A stretch of DNA of 64,000 bases from an uncultured Pelagimonas sp. (lineage in GTDB: Bacteria; Pseudomonadota; Alphaproteobacteria; Rhodobacterales; Rhodobacteraceae): assembly GCF_947498515.1 (NCBI RefSeq), contig NZ_CANMKO010000001.1, positions 186,001 through 250,000 of the forward strand, written 5' to 3'. The stretch's first letter is position 1. Each line of letters opens with the position of its first letter. This document shows, in pieces, positions 37,094-46,680 of the stretch. Below the pieces are notes generated by a model. It saw only the letters and a list, made by a program, of their open reading frames with translations, was not told the DNA's origin and searched no databases. A program made the position numbers and the translations under genes.

Positions 37094-37588
37094 ATGATCC
37101 GTTTCGCATTACCGCTTTTGTTCGTCGCTGGAACCGCTTTTGCCCAACAGCAAATGCCCGGAGCGCATTTCATTGAAAACTGGGATCTCAACGAAGACGG
37201 TCAGGTCACCGTGGCCGAAGCGGCCGAAAGGCGCGGCGATGTCTTTGTCACCTTTGATTCCAATGACGATGGCTTCTTAGATGCCGAGGAATACGTGGCC
37301 TTTGATGAGGCCCGCGAAAGCGACATGCGTGAACATGCGCAAGAAGGCAAAGAAGGCAAAGGCCTTGGACGCCACGCGGCCGACGATCTGCGCCTTGAGG
37401 TCAACGATCTCGACAAGGATGGCAAGGTCAGCCGCGACGAGTTCGTCAGCCGGGCTGAGGCTTGGATTGAGATGATGGACACAAACGGCGACGCCGTGAT
37501 CACCACCGATGATTTCCGCAAAGGGCGCGGCAAAGGTGGTGGCATGGGTAAAGGCAAAGGTCAGGGGCAAGGCCAAGGAAAGGGCTAA
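37094..37588 (+). CDS. Secreted EF-hand calcium-binding protein
   Basis: 164 residues with a signal peptide (cut near FA-QQQ, residue 17). Four EF-hand loops lie at about 31-42 (DLNEDGQVTVAE), 55-66 (DSNDDGFLDAEE), 105-116 (DLDKDGKVSRDE) and 129-140 (DTNGDAVITTDD). The last loop has Ala where Gly is usual one step later, so it may bind weakly. A Gly/Lys tail (GKGGGMGKGKGQGQGQGKG) is intrinsically disordered. Likely a periplasmic calcium buffer or sensor. GGAGGAG is a strong ribosome site. The inverted repeat just upstream suggests dedicated regulation. Confidence 0.88.
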   Translation: MIRFALPLLFVAGTAFAQQQMPGAHFIENWDLNEDGQVTVAEAAERRGDVFVTFDSNDDGFLDAEEYVAFDEARESDMREHAQEGKEGKGLGRHAADDLRLEVNDLDKDGKVSRDEFVSRAEAWIEMMDTNGDAVITTDDFRKGRGKGGGMGKGKGQGQGQGKG

Positions 37589-37594
37589 CCACGA

Positions 37595-37626
37595 AAAAGG
37601 CCACCCGGAATTCTGGGTGGCCTTTT
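37595..37626. terminator. Bidirectional terminator between the EF-hand gene and pheT
   Basis: AAAAGGCCACCC and GGGTGGCCTTTT form a perfect 12-bp stem with A- and T-tracts on opposite sides, so it can stop both convergent transcripts. Confidence 0.9.
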
Positions 37627-37648
37627 GTTATTTCAGATCGATGGTGTG

Positions 37649-40048
37649 TTAGCCGCGTAACTCGCCACCTGTGGCTTTGCTAACCTTCTGAATGATTTTC
37701 TCGGCCACAGCCTCGATATCTTTTTCTTTCAGTGTCTTATCGGTCGGCTGTAGACGAACCGTGATAGCCAGAGACTTCTTGCCATCTCCAAGATTGCCAC
37801 CAATGAATTCGTCAAACACCCGCACCTCTTCGATAAGGGCTTTGTCCGCGCCAGCGGCTGCATTGACGAGGGTCAGCGCCTCGACGCTGTCATCGACCAC
37901 AAAGGCAAAGTCGCGTTCAACCGCCTGCAAATCGTTCTGCATCAACGCAGAGCGGGTGGCGTTGGATTTGCGCGGCAGGGGCACGTTTTCAGGGTAAAGA
38001 ACAAAGGCAACAGCGGGGCCTTTGACACCCATTTCGTCCAACACTTTCGGGTGCAATTCGCCAAAGACCCCCAAGACTTTCTTGGGCCCAAGGCAAATGC
38101 GACCGTGACGGCCCGGATGCCACCAGCCTTCGCCACCGCGTAGGATTTGCACCTTGGCGGGTGCGCCAATAGCTGCCAAAGCGGCTTCGGCATCGGCTTT
38201 AACATCAAACAGATCAACGGCGCGCATCGCCCCGTGGACGTCCTTCGGACCGCTGCGACCAACCAAAAGGCCAGCAACCTGCAAGTTTTGTTCACCGGGT
38301 TCGCCGCCTTCAAAGGCGTGACCAACTTCAAACAAGGCCAAATCCGCATAGCCGCGGGCCTGATTGCGGGCCGCGGCCTGCAACAGTCCGGGAAGCAAAG
38401 ATGGGCGCATGTGGCTCATCTCGGAACTGATCGGATTGGCCAGCATGGTTGCGTCATTGCCACCGCCAAATAGCGTCGCTGCGGCCTTGTCGATGAACGT
38501 GTAGGTCACACATTCGTTGTAGCCCAGCGTCGCAATTGTACGCCGCGCGGTGCGTTCGCGTTTTTGCATCGGCGACAGGATCGGCTTGGGGATGCCATTT
38601 TGCAGGCGGGGCAGGGGCTTGCCCACGAGCTTGGTCAGCGACGCAATCCGCGCCACTTCCTCAACCAGATCGGCCTCACCTTTGACATCGGCGCGCCAGC
38701 TTGGCACATGGGCCTGATCGCCTTCCATACGGAAGCCAAGCGCGGTCAATGTCTGACGCTGCTCGGCCTCGGGGATGTCCATTCCGACCAGTGAAATCAC
38801 GCGTTTCGCATCCAAACGATAGCTCCGCGATACGTCAGGCACCTGACCGGCGGTGATGACTTCGGAGGCTTCGCCGCCACAGAGATCAAGGATCATCTGG
38901 GTCGCGTCTTCAATCGCCTGCATATTGTACGCAGGGTCGATGCCACGTTCGTTGCGATAGCGCGCATCAGAGTTGATCTTGAGCGCACGACCGGTATGGG
39001 CGATCTGGATGTGATCCCAAACCGCCGCCTCTAGGAACACATTTGTGGTTTCTTCGGTACAGCCTGTCGCCAAACCACCCATGATGCCACCAATGCTTTC
39101 GATTCCGCGGTCATCGGAAATGACAACTTGACCGGCTTTGAACGTGTATTCTTTTTCGTCCAGACCAACCAATGTGTCGCCATCCTTGGCGCGATGGACG
39201 CGCAGATCGCCCGACACTTTGTCAGCGTCAAACACATGCAACGGACGGTTACGATCAAAGGTGAAGAAGTTGGTGATATCCACCAGTGCCGAAATCGGGC
39301 GCAGGCCAATGGCGGTCAAACGCTGTTGCAACCATTCGGGCGAGGGGCCGTTTTTGACGCCTTTGATCAAACGACCGGCAAAGACTTCACAGCCGTTTTC
39401 GCGCGTGTCGTCGTCAATCGTGACGTTGATTGGGCTTTTGAACGAGCCGGCAACGGCGTCGACCTTGAGCGGCTTCAACGTGCCAAGACCACGTGCCGCG
39501 AGATCACGGGCAACGCCATGCACGCCCAGCGCATCCTGCCGGTTTGGCGTAATGGCGATCTCGATCACCGGATCAATTTTTTCGGGGCTGTTGGCGGCAA
39601 GCCAATCGGTGAACTTGTCACCGACATTGCCGCTGGGTAGCTCGATGATGCCGTCGTGATCATCACCCAGCTCAAGCTCTTTCATCGAAGCCATCATGCC
39701 GTGGCTTTCGACGCCGCGAATTTTGCCAACGCTTAGCGTTATGTCGAGGCCGGGCACATAGTCACCGGGTTTGCAAAGCACGACGGTGATGCCCTCGCGC
39801 GCGTTGGGGGCACCACAAACGATCTGTTTGTCACCTTCATTGGTGGCCACGGTGCAAACGCGCAACCGGTCGGCATCGGGGTGCTGTTCGGCGTGCGTCA
39901 CCTTGGCAATGGTGAAATTCGCCAGCGCCTTGGCTGGGTCTTCGATGCCTTCGACCTCAAGCCCGAGATCGGTCAGCGTCTCGGCGATCTCATCGACCGA
40001 GGCCGTGGTGTCGAGATGGTCTTTGAGCCAGGAAAGAGTGAATTTCAT
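37649..40048 (-). CDS. pheT: Phenylalanyl-tRNA synthetase beta subunit
   Basis: 799 residues, usual length. The N-terminal tRNA-binding EMAP/OB domain (about 40-150, TIAKVTHAEQHPDADRLRVC) is followed by the B3/B4 editing domain, the B5 DNA-binding-like fold, the inactive class II-like domain, and a C-terminal ferredoxin-like anticodon domain (FDEFIGGNLGDGKKSLAITVRLQP). It forms the alpha2-beta2 enzyme with PheS and edits Tyr-tRNA-Phe. Three features (a hairpin-rich spacer and two small genes) separate it from pheS, so the pair is not strictly contiguous. Confidence 0.97.
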   Translation of the reverse strand: MKFTLSWLKDHLDTTASVDEIAETLTDLGLEVEGIEDPAKALANFTIAKVTHAEQHPDADRLRVCTVATNEGDKQIVCGAPNAREGITVVLCKPGDYVPGLDITLSVGKIRGVESHGMMASMKELELGDDHDGIIELPSGNVGDKFTDWLAANSPEKIDPVIEIAITPNRQDALGVHGVARDLAARGLGTLKPLKVDAVAGSFKSPINVTIDDDTRENGCEVFAGRLIKGVKNGPSPEWLQQRLTAIGLRPISALVDITNFFTFDRNRPLHVFDADKVSGDLRVHRAKDGDTLVGLDEKEYTFKAGQVVISDDRGIESIGGIMGGLATGCTEETTNVFLEAAVWDHIQIAHTGRALKINSDARYRNERGIDPAYNMQAIEDATQMILDLCGGEASEVITAGQVPDVSRSYRLDAKRVISLVGMDIPEAEQRQTLTALGFRMEGDQAHVPSWRADVKGEADLVEEVARIASLTKLVGKPLPRLQNGIPKPILSPMQKRERTARRTIATLGYNECVTYTFIDKAAATLFGGGNDATMLANPISSEMSHMRPSLLPGLLQAAARNQARGYADLALFEVGHAFEGGEPGEQNLQVAGLLVGRSGPKDVHGAMRAVDLFDVKADAEAALAAIGAPAKVQILRGGEGWWHPGRHGRICLGPKKVLGVFGELHPKVLDEMGVKGPAVAFVLYPENVPLPRKSNATRSALMQNDLQAVERDFAFVVDDSVEALTLVNAAAGADKALIEEVRVFDEFIGGNLGDGKKSLAITVRLQPTDKTLKEKDIEAVAEKIIQKVSKATGGELRG

Positions 40049-40161
40049 GTGCCAGCGCCTCGGGTATTGGAATGGGTGTGTCTAACGGTTGGGATGTCCT
40101 TACCGGATAGACGATTGGGTGAAAAGAGGCTGGTGCATGTAAGTCGGCTATGCCTGCTGCA

Positions 40162-40554
40162 CTAGTTCAATTCTGCCCGCATGGATCGGGTCAAAGGCCC
40201 TATGCAATCGCCAATCGTAAGGGTGAAACCGGTCGGGAAAGCGGGGCGGTCAAAGCTTATCACCGCTGTTCCCCAATCCATCGACGGTTGGCCTTCGGGG
40301 CGCATCATCGACACCGCGCATTGATCCGGCCCTGTCCCGATCCAAAGCGCGCCATGCACGCCGCGATTGTCGTAGTTGCCAGCAAGGCCGGGGATCACCA
40401 GCTCGGCGCGGGTTCCCGTTTCGGTGATAAAGGAAAAGATCGCCGCCCCGGCTTTTTCGTCCTCATAGATGACGTCACCAGTGGTCGAGGTCCAAACCTC
40501 ATCCGCCGTGGCGGTGGTGGCGATGAGCGATAGGGCAAGTATTGTGCGGAACAT
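40162..40554 (-). CDS. Small periplasmic protein, unknown
   Basis: 130 residues. A signal peptide (MFRTILALSLIATTATA-DE) is followed by a beta-rich body (VWTSTTGDVIYEDEKAGAAIFSF) with two cysteines near DQCAVSMM and IGDCIGPLTRSM, which could form a disulfide. I do not recognise a domain. It lies between pheS and pheT on their strand and has a short perfect hairpin 8 nt before its start. Confidence 0.68.
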   Translation of the reverse strand: MFRTILALSLIATTATADEVWTSTTGDVIYEDEKAGAAIFSFITETGTRAELVIPGLAGNYDNRGVHGALWIGTGPDQCAVSMMRPEGQPSMDWGTAVISFDRPAFPTGFTLTIGDCIGPLTRSMRAELN

Positions 40555-40561
40555 GGCGGGC

Positions 40562-40586
40562 CTCTGAGGTTGGGATAGCCTCAGAG
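40562..40586 (-). other. Hairpin in the leader of the small periplasmic gene
   Basis: CTCTGAGG and CCTCAGAG, perfect 8 bp with a 9-nt loop, 8 nt upstream of the ATG. It could hold back translation or be the base of a 5' processed end. Confidence 0.4.
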
Positions 40587-40671
40587 TGGCACGGGAGGGC
40601 TATTCAAGCGAGGATTATTCAACGTTTGTGTGGCCTACGAAGGGTAGCCCCAGACCGCGGGTGGGGGAGAA

Positions 40672-40746
40672 GCCCCCGCCGTTTTGTCGAAGACAAACCT
40701 ATGGTTTGATGGGGGCGGTCGGGGGCTGCCCGGCTTGAGGCCGGGC
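40672..40746. repeat. REP-like structured intergenic element
   Basis: A chain of GC-rich hairpins: GCCCCCGCC (40672-40680) pairs with GGGGGCGG (40711-40718) enclosing a smaller T/A stem, then GCCCGGC-TTGAG-GCCGGGC (40728-40746) is a perfect 7-bp hairpin. Its composition and layout recall repetitive extragenic palindromes of this bacterial group. No other copy was noticed in this window. Confidence 0.45.
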
Positions 40747-40796
40747 GAAATCATTATCGTGGTCGTTTGTCGCGGAACACAAGTTCCCCACCTATC

Positions 40797-40994
40797 TTAT
40801 TGTATGTTTAAGAACAAAGCCCACGCTATCCCAATTAAGGGAAGAGCGATCAACAGATTTGCCCATACCGGTTGGGTCAATTGCAGCGGAACGCTAAGGA
40901 TCAGCAAACTCACCAGTTTGGGTTTGGCCCCCGTCTTTGCAAGCTTTTGACACCACTGCCAATAGGCAGCCAAAAACCTGCTAAGACACAGCAT
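40797..40994 (-). CDS. Small membrane protein coupled to pheS
   Basis: 65 residues. A basic N-terminus (WQWCQKLAKTGAKPK) leads into two hydrophobic stretches (LVSLLILSVPLQL and LLIALPLIGIAWALFLNI). Its ATG overlaps the pheS stop by one base (TAATG), the classical reinitiation arrangement, which supports translation. No family is recognised. It could be a dispensable passenger in the pheS message. Confidence 0.55.
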   Translation of the reverse strand: MLCLSRFLAAYWQWCQKLAKTGAKPKLVSLLILSVPLQLTQPVWANLLIALPLIGIAWALFLNIQ

Positions 40995-42067
40995 TACTTA
41001 CTCAAACCACCATGCAGCGTCGGCACGTCAAGCGGCGTAAACCCGTAGTGCTTGAGCCAACGCAGATCGCTGTCAAAGAAGGCGCGCAAGTCGGGGATGC
41101 CGTATTTCAGCATGGCTAGGCGGTCGATGCCGATGCCAAAGGCAAAGCCCTGGTATTCCTTAGGATCAACGCCCGCGTTTTCCAAAACCTTCGGGTGAAC
41201 CATGCCGGAGCCGAGGATTTCCATCCAATCGTCACCTTCGCCAACCTTGAGCACGCCATTTTCCCATGAACACTGAATATCGACCTCGGCCGATGGTTCG
41301 GTGAAGGGGAAATGCGAGGCGCGGAAGCGCAGTTCGACGTGATCAACTTCGAAAAACGCTTTCACGAACTCTTCGAGACACCATTTCAGGTTGGCCATCG
41401 AGACGTCTTTGCCAATGCACAGGCCTTCGACCTGATGGAACATCGGTGTGTGCGTCTGGTCGTAATCGGCGCGATAGACGCGGCCCGGTGCGATGATGCG
41501 GATCGGCGCGCCTTGCGCTTCCATCGAGCGGATTTGAACCGGCGAGGTATGGGTGCGCAGGATATGTGGCGGACGATCATCGCCCTCGGCGCGGTTCATA
41601 TAGAACGTGTCCATCTCGGCGCGGGCCGGATGGTGGCTTGGGATGTTCAGCGCGTCAAACACGTACCAATCGGTGTCAATCTGCGGGCCCTCGGCCACGG
41701 CAAAGCCCATGTCGGCAAAGATCGCGCTGACTTCTTCGGTGACCTGTGAAATCGGATGGACCGACCCTTGCCTTTGGGGGCGGGCCGGCAGCGTCACATC
41801 AAGCCATTCATTCGCCAGACGAGCATCCAACGCCGCATCGGCCAAGGCCGCCTTTTTCGCCGCAAGCGCCGCGTTGATTTCATCCTTGAGCGCATTGAGC
41901 GCCGGGCCGGCAACTTGGCGTTCCTCGGGTGTCATTTTACCCAATGAGCGCATTTGCAGGCTGATCTCGCCCTTCTTGCCCACGGCCTGAACCCGCAGCT
42001 CTTCGAGCGCGGCCTCATCGCCAGCGGTGTTGATAAGGTCGAGATATTTGGTTCTCAGATCATCCAT
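40994..42067 (-). CDS. pheS: Phenylalanyl-tRNA synthetase alpha subunit
   Basis: 357 residues. The N-terminal coiled coil that binds tRNA-Phe (about 1-90) is followed by the class II catalytic core: [40 protein letters not shown], motif 2 [21 protein letters not shown], and motif 3 [17 protein letters not shown] with the C-terminal RWLKHYGF. It activates Phe and attaches it to tRNA together with PheT. Confidence 0.97.
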   Translation of the reverse strand: MDDLRTKYLDLINTAGDEAALEELRVQAVGKKGEISLQMRSLGKMTPEERQVAGPALNALKDEINAALAAKKAALADAALDARLANEWLDVTLPARPQRQGSVHPISQVTEEVSAIFADMGFAVAEGPQIDTDWYVFDALNIPSHHPARAEMDTFYMNRAEGDDRPPHILRTHTSPVQIRSMEAQGAPIRIIAPGRVYRADYDQTHTPMFHQVEGLCIGKDVSMANLKWCLEEFVKAFFEVDHVELRFRASHFPFTEPSAEVDIQCSWENGVLKVGEGDDWMEILGSGMVHPKVLENAGVDPKEYQGFAFGIGIDRLAMLKYGIPDLRAFFDSDLRWLKHYGFTPLDVPTLHGGLSK

Positions 42068-42186
42068 GTCACGGCTCCAGAATACGCCTGAGACGGGTTA
42101 CAGAGGCAGGCCGCAAGTGGCAAGGGTGCTGCGCGTGCCATCCCCAGAAATATGACGTTTTGGGCGCAAAGCAGCGGTCTTGCGGA

Positions 42187-42498
42187 TTACAGATTGATCT
42201 GGTCGGCGGCGAAAAGCGCTTTGGCCCGCAAACGGATCGCAATGGCGACAAAGCCAAGGCAAATCCAGAACACCTGAATCAACATGGCACCGAGGTTGAA
42301 GTTTTGGGCCAAACTGACCAAAACCATCATCGCGCCAAAGATATTCAGGGCGAAAAACGTGATCCCCTGGCTCGAGATTATGCGAAACGTGACCAGTGTG
42401 TAGTTGGTCAGGTATAGGCAAAACCCGATGACCCCACACCCGGTCGAAACGGCCGGTGGCAAAGTCAAAAGAAAAGTGATCAGGGGATCAAAAAGCAT
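42187..42498 (-). CDS. CBU_0592-like small membrane protein
   Basis: 103 residues with four probable membrane helices (ITFLLTLPPAVSTGCGVIGFCLYL, YTLVTFRII…, FFALNIFGAMMVLVSL, LIQVFWICLGFVAIAI). The helix pattern NTxG…SLAQNFNLGAMLIQVFW fits the CBU_0592/YgjV-like four-helix family as I remember it. Function unknown. It is the first gene upstream of pheS on the same strand with a 119-nt gap. Confidence 0.6.
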   Translation of the reverse strand: MLFDPLITFLLTLPPAVSTGCGVIGFCLYLTNYTLVTFRIISSQGITFFALNIFGAMMVLVSLAQNFNLGAMLIQVFWICLGFVAIAIRLRAKALFAADQINL

Positions 42499-42588
42499 TG
42501 TGTTTCAATCAAGTGCAGACATTAAATATGGCTTCAATGCCTATGGCGTTGTTTGAATGTGCCCTATCCCCAATTGGGGACAATCGCC

Positions 42589-44331
42589 CTAGAGGTCAGG
42601 AATACAGTACCTGTCACTGTTGACAGCAAGGTCATGCCCGGCCGCCCGTGCCACCAGCCATGGCCAGTTGGTGATATGGTGGTAATGCCCCTTTTCTAAC
42701 AGCGCCGTCAGAGTTGCATTTGGCAGGTGATCCGCTAGCATTTCAGCCCCTTGCACCGGTGCAACATTGTCGAGATCCCCTTGGAAAATCTCGGTTGGGA
42801 CAGGGATGTCATGCACGTCAAAATCCCAACCTTGGGCGTTTAGAAGGTTTTCCTCGACCATGCCTTCGAGCCCTTGCGCGGTGCGTTGGGCCAGCATTTC
42901 GGCAGTACGTCGTCGAATGGTGGGATGTGACAAGATTTCGATGTCATCGGGGCTTCTGGCGCGGTTGCAGTAGCGGTCAAAATACCGATCACGGTTTTGC
43001 AAGATCGAACGAACCAGAAATGGAATGACCTGCCGCAGCATCGACGGCCAATGCCGCCCTAGAATGCTTGACATATGGTAGAATTGATCAAGTTCCCGCC
43101 AGTTTTCGTGGCGATATTCCGGATAGGCGGCCGAAGACAAGACGATCTTGTCCACACGGTCTTGGAGATCGTGGGCAACGCCCAAAGCGGTGCCAGACCC
43201 AAAAGACACTGAGAGAATTGAAAACCGGTCAATCTTCAGATGGGCCAGCAGCTGTTCAATATCGGTCGAAAACTCGCGCAGGGATGACATGATTTTCAGG
43301 TCTGACCGAAAACCTCCCGGTCTGCAGGGGGAAATTAGTTGGACACCATGCCGTTCGAGTATGCCAGAGCAAAGGTCAGGATAGCCGAGCATGTCAATTG
43401 TCACCCCAGACAGAGCATCAAAAACCAGAACCGGTTTGCCCGTAGCGGGGCCAAGGCGAAAGAACTCTAGGTTGCGGCCGTCCCGGAGCTGTAGCATCTG
43501 GCGGACTTGGTATTCTTCGCCCAACCGCAATTCACGACGGCGCAACATGGCAAGCGGCGTGGTGGTTAGCGCAGAGGTCAGTTCTGGTTGGCTATGCAAC
43601 CCGGTTTTTTCGTAGATGCGTTTTAGGTAGGTGCGTGCGCTTTCATACGAAATTCCCATCTCTGACGCCGCTTGGCGAAGGTCATTCCCGGACGTAACCA
43701 ATCCTACCAACTGGGATTCACGGTTGGTGAGGCTATGGGACTGAACAAAGCTACTCAGGCTGCCATTGTGACCCTGGCCCGATGAAATTAAAACCGCAGA
43801 AGCCATGGACGGAAACCCAATGGTCTCAGCCTCTTGGCGAGGCAAGAGCATCAGATTTCGCTGGCTGCCGGTTTCCAGTTGGAGCTGATGAGCGACCCCA
43901 GTTTGGTTGCAGGTGCGAACCCAATTCGACAGAGGTTTGGCCTCACCCTGTTCCGGCAAAAGCAACGGCAATGCGTCGTTCGCATCCGCTGGCAAAATCT
44001 CCTGCATGGACCGATTGGCCATCAAAACCTGCCCCGTGTCGTCCAACATGGCCACGCCAAAGGAAAAGCTGTTGAGAACGGAGGACAAATAAGCCTCTTT
44101 CTCTTGAAGATCGACCATCCGTTTTGAAATGCTAAAAGCCCGTTTGAAATGCAGGGATAGGTTGGCTAGCCCCTTGGCATTGGCGTCTTCGAGGTAACGA
44201 CTATCCCGCGCGCGCTGAACCTCTTCGGTCAATTCCAATATCAACTCTGGCCAAAGTGAATTGTCCAAAGATGCCTCGTAAACAAGGTGGGTTAGTTGTT
44301 CGAAACGTTCTTCCATGTCACCCAATGCCAT
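42589..44331 (-). CDS. LuxR-type HTH regulator fused to an alpha/beta hydrolase
   Basis: 580 residues, three parts. Residues 1-190 are a sensor-like region with a PAS-type stretch (SSVLNSFSFGVAMLDDTGQVLMANRSMQEIL). Residues 201-255 are a LuxR/GerE HTH (SLTNRESQLVGLVTSGNDLRQAASEMGISYESARTYLKRIYEKTG split over helices). Residues 285-575 are an alpha/beta hydrolase. Its nucleophile elbow is S-V-S376-F-G, with Ser replacing the first Gly of GxSxG; D519 (FQGDLDNV) and H549 (EKGHYHH) complete a plausible triad. Normally the HTH is C-terminal; here the hydrolase follows it. The ligand or substrate is unknown. The IS5 relic lies upstream. Confidence 0.8.
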   Translation of the reverse strand: MALGDMEERFEQLTHLVYEASLDNSLWPELILELTEEVQRARDSRYLEDANAKGLANLSLHFKRAFSISKRMVDLQEKEAYLSSVLNSFSFGVAMLDDTGQVLMANRSMQEILPADANDALPLLLPEQGEAKPLSNWVRTCNQTGVAHQLQLETGSQRNLMLLPRQEAETIGFPSMASAVLISSGQGHNGSLSSFVQSHSLTNRESQLVGLVTSGNDLRQAASEMGISYESARTYLKRIYEKTGLHSQPELTSALTTTPLAMLRRRELRLGEEYQVRQMLQLRDGRNLEFFRLGPATGKPVLVFDALSGVTIDMLGYPDLCSGILERHGVQLISPCRPGGFRSDLKIMSSLREFSTDIEQLLAHLKIDRFSILSVSFGSGTALGVAHDLQDRVDKIVLSSAAYPEYRHENWRELDQFYHMSSILGRHWPSMLRQVIPFLVRSILQNRDRYFDRYCNRARSPDDIEILSHPTIRRRTAEMLAQRTAQGLEGMVEENLLNAQGWDFDVHDIPVPTEIFQGDLDNVAPVQGAEMLADHLPNATLTALLEKGHYHHITNWPWLVARAAGHDLAVNSDRYCIPDL

Positions 44332-44543
44332 TGCCAGATCGGGTTAGGTTAAGCTTTTAGAGGTATTTGGAAAAGTCGGGTAATACCCCATCGTGACACC
44401 CGTAGCTGTAAAGAACTTCAAATGAAGGGGCGGTAAAGTTTCACGATATCTATTTGGTGTCCTGTCGTATTCGACATCGTTGAGATTAGGGTCCATTGAG
44501 TTCAATCCAATGTCGCGCTTCACCTCAAAATTGAGCGGTGACT

Positions 44544-45060
44544 ATGTCTAATCAATTTTTGCTGACCGACGCGCAAGTGACGCCTCTTGACCCTTTTTCG
44601 GAATCCCCCGAGAGGGAGCTCGAACTGGGATGACCAGCAAGCTTCACGGCTTTTGTCACAGCCTGGTGCGGTCTGAGTAGCTGCTTGTGCCCGATGCTCG
44701 GGCCATCACTTTTGGTCAATGGTCAGCGGTTTTATTGGTGTATTAGCTCTATTGAGCGGATTGCCAGACGGGGAATGGCCTCTAGGAGGATGTGGTTTTA
44801 ATGCCGATTGGCTCAAAGAGGCCATGAAAGACAAAGGGATACAGGCTTAACTTACTGGCTTGAGCTCCAGTTGGAGACGGCAGGCACCACTAAAGTCGGC
44901 GCAATCTCCCCTCTCATGACTTTGATAGGCAAGACCCTGCCGGGCAGTGATCAATATCATGTCCGGCAGGCTCAAAGATTGGCGACACATTGCGATAGAT
45001 ATCCATGAGCTTTCTTAACGACCATCGCGAGCGCCGCTCTCGTCATCTCCCAATCCATGA
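44544..45060 (+). pseudogene. Relic of an IS5-family transposase
   Basis: Scattered frames match successive parts of IS5-type transposases. At 44544 MSNQFLLTDAQVTPLDPF is the start. GMTSKLHG at 44627 follows at once, so about a hundred codons between are lost. LPDGEWPLGGCGFNADWLKEAMKDKG at about 44763-44845 is the block normally GDRGYDADW, with the catalytic Asp changed (GGCGF). NIMSGRLKDWRHIAI at about 44960-45000 and FLTTIASAALVI near 45012-45050 are the C-terminal blocks. Several stops and frame changes separate them. The rest of the 44332-45135 gap has no other gene. Confidence 0.75.
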
Positions 45061-45135
45061 GGCCAGAGCCTAACCTGATGCCGTTGTTTGGGCTAAAATG
45101 CCCAAACCTAGTTATTGGCATGCTTCAAAACGAAC

Positions 45136-46680
45136 CTATGCGGCCGCTTGATCTTGCGATCTTCGAAGTTTGAATTGCGAAATGAGTTGTGTCAGCGATC
45201 GGGCATCCCCATCCAGCCTGTGACTGGACTGATTGGACTGCTGTGCCATAGCAGCGTTTTCTTGGGTGACTCGATCAAGATGTGTAACGCCAGAATTGAT
45301 TTCAGTCAGGCTGGTTGCTTGTTGCATCGTACCTTCAGTAATTGCCGACATCAGACGTGAAATCTCGCTGATCTGCTTCACAATTTCACCTAGTGCAATT
45401 CCGGCGTTACCAACCAGTTTCACTCCGTGATCGACCTGTTCGGTACTGTTGCCAATCAGGGCTTTGATCTCTTTTGCAGATTCCGCAGATTGCTGTGCGA
45501 GGGCCCGAACCTCCGACGCCACAACAGCAAAACCGTTTCCGGCTTCGCCTGCGCGTGCAGCTTCTACACCGGCATTCAGAGCCAAAAGGTTTGTTTGGAA
45601 GGCGATATTGTCGATAACGCCAATGATCTGATTAATGTGGCTGGCGCTGTTCTCAATTTCGTTCATCGCCTCGACAGCGTTTTGCACAACGTGTCCACTA
45701 TTCTCGGCACCTTGCTTGGCTTGCAGGATGCTGGATTCGACACTTTTTGTGCCTTCGGCTGCAGACCCGACACTGTTGGTTAGCTCTTCAAGGGCGGCGG
45801 CGGCTTGCTCTAGGGTAGCAGCCTGGCTCTCAGTTCGGTTTGACAGGTTGTCTGACGCGCGCGCGACGTCATGAGAACCGCGTTGAATGCCCGTCGCGAC
45901 ATCGACAACTTTTTCCATAGTTGTGTTCAATGTTTCGATTGTGCGATTGAAATCATCCTTGAGCTTGGTGTGGCTTTCTGGAAAGTCCTCGGAAATTTCA
46001 CAAGTCAAATCCCCTTCGGCCAGCAAAGCTAGGTTTTCTGTCAATACCGTAACAATGCGTTCAGATTGCTCTTGGCTGCTTTGTGCTTGCAATTGCGCAT
46101 CTTGGGCGATTTCGGCGTGTTCAACGGCTTCGCGTCTTTTGGTCTCAACCTCGACATCGGCGGCCTGTTTTTTCAAGATGTTGGCCAACAACACGCTGGT
46201 TTCCATGACAACAATCACGGCATGCATAACAGTTCGGCCAAGGTTGGTTGCCAAAGTGCCGTCCGGATAAACCAATGCAGGCAAGAGGACAGTCAAGGAC
46301 AAGTGGTGAACCGCAATTATTGCGGCAGTAAAGAACAAGGCCTTGGCATTGTAGAGAGTTGACGCAACAGCGATCGCAACAAAATACAACATGTGGGAAT
46401 CAATTTGCCATGGGTGCCCGGTAAAGGAAATTGTGAGCAAAACGCAATGCGCGACAAACGTGAAAGCGATCACGTAGGGTGCGATCGTTTTGGGGATGCG
46501 TCCCGCAGTTAGCGTCAGACCTAAAATGGCAAGGCTGACAGCGGCCAAGAGCCACCATGCGATCACAGGGTTGAGAAACACTGCGACGAGCGTCGGCCAA
46601 GGGGCCATCGCAAAGCTTGCCATGAGTTGTAGCCTGAACTCTTTGTCGCCGGATGGCGCGTTTACACCTTTGGTGAACAT
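45136..46680 (-). CDS. Methyl-accepting chemotaxis protein with multi-helix membrane sensor
   Basis: 514 residues from the ATG at 46680; an upstream start at 46716 lies deep in the previous gene. Five or six hydrophobic segments between residues about 18 and 180 ([47 protein letters not shown]…) replace a periplasmic sensor. A HAMP-like linker follows, then the signalling domain with hairpin tip [33 protein letters not shown]. The membrane region may sense lipophilic or energy-state cues. No WxxF docking tail is present (ends QDQAAA). The gene overlaps the small upstream ORF by 19 nt. Confidence 0.87.
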   Translation of the reverse strand: MFTKGVNAPSGDKEFRLQLMASFAMAPWPTLVAVFLNPVIAWWLLAAVSLAILGLTLTAGRIPKTIAPYVIAFTFVAHCVLLTISFTGHPWQIDSHMLYFVAIAVASTLYNAKALFFTAAIIAVHHLSLTVLLPALVYPDGTLATNLGRTVMHAVIVVMETSVLLANILKKQAADVEVETKRREAVEHAEIAQDAQLQAQSSQEQSERIVTVLTENLALLAEGDLTCEISEDFPESHTKLKDDFNRTIETLNTTMEKVVDVATGIQRGSHDVARASDNLSNRTESQAATLEQAAAALEELTNSVGSAAEGTKSVESSILQAKQGAENSGHVVQNAVEAMNEIENSASHINQIIGVIDNIAFQTNLLALNAGVEAARAGEAGNGFAVVASEVRALAQQSAESAKEIKALIGNSTEQVDHGVKLVGNAGIALGEIVKQISEISRLMSAITEGTMQQATSLTEINSGVTHLDRVTQENAAMAQQSNQSSHRLDGDARSLTQLISQFKLRRSQDQAAA

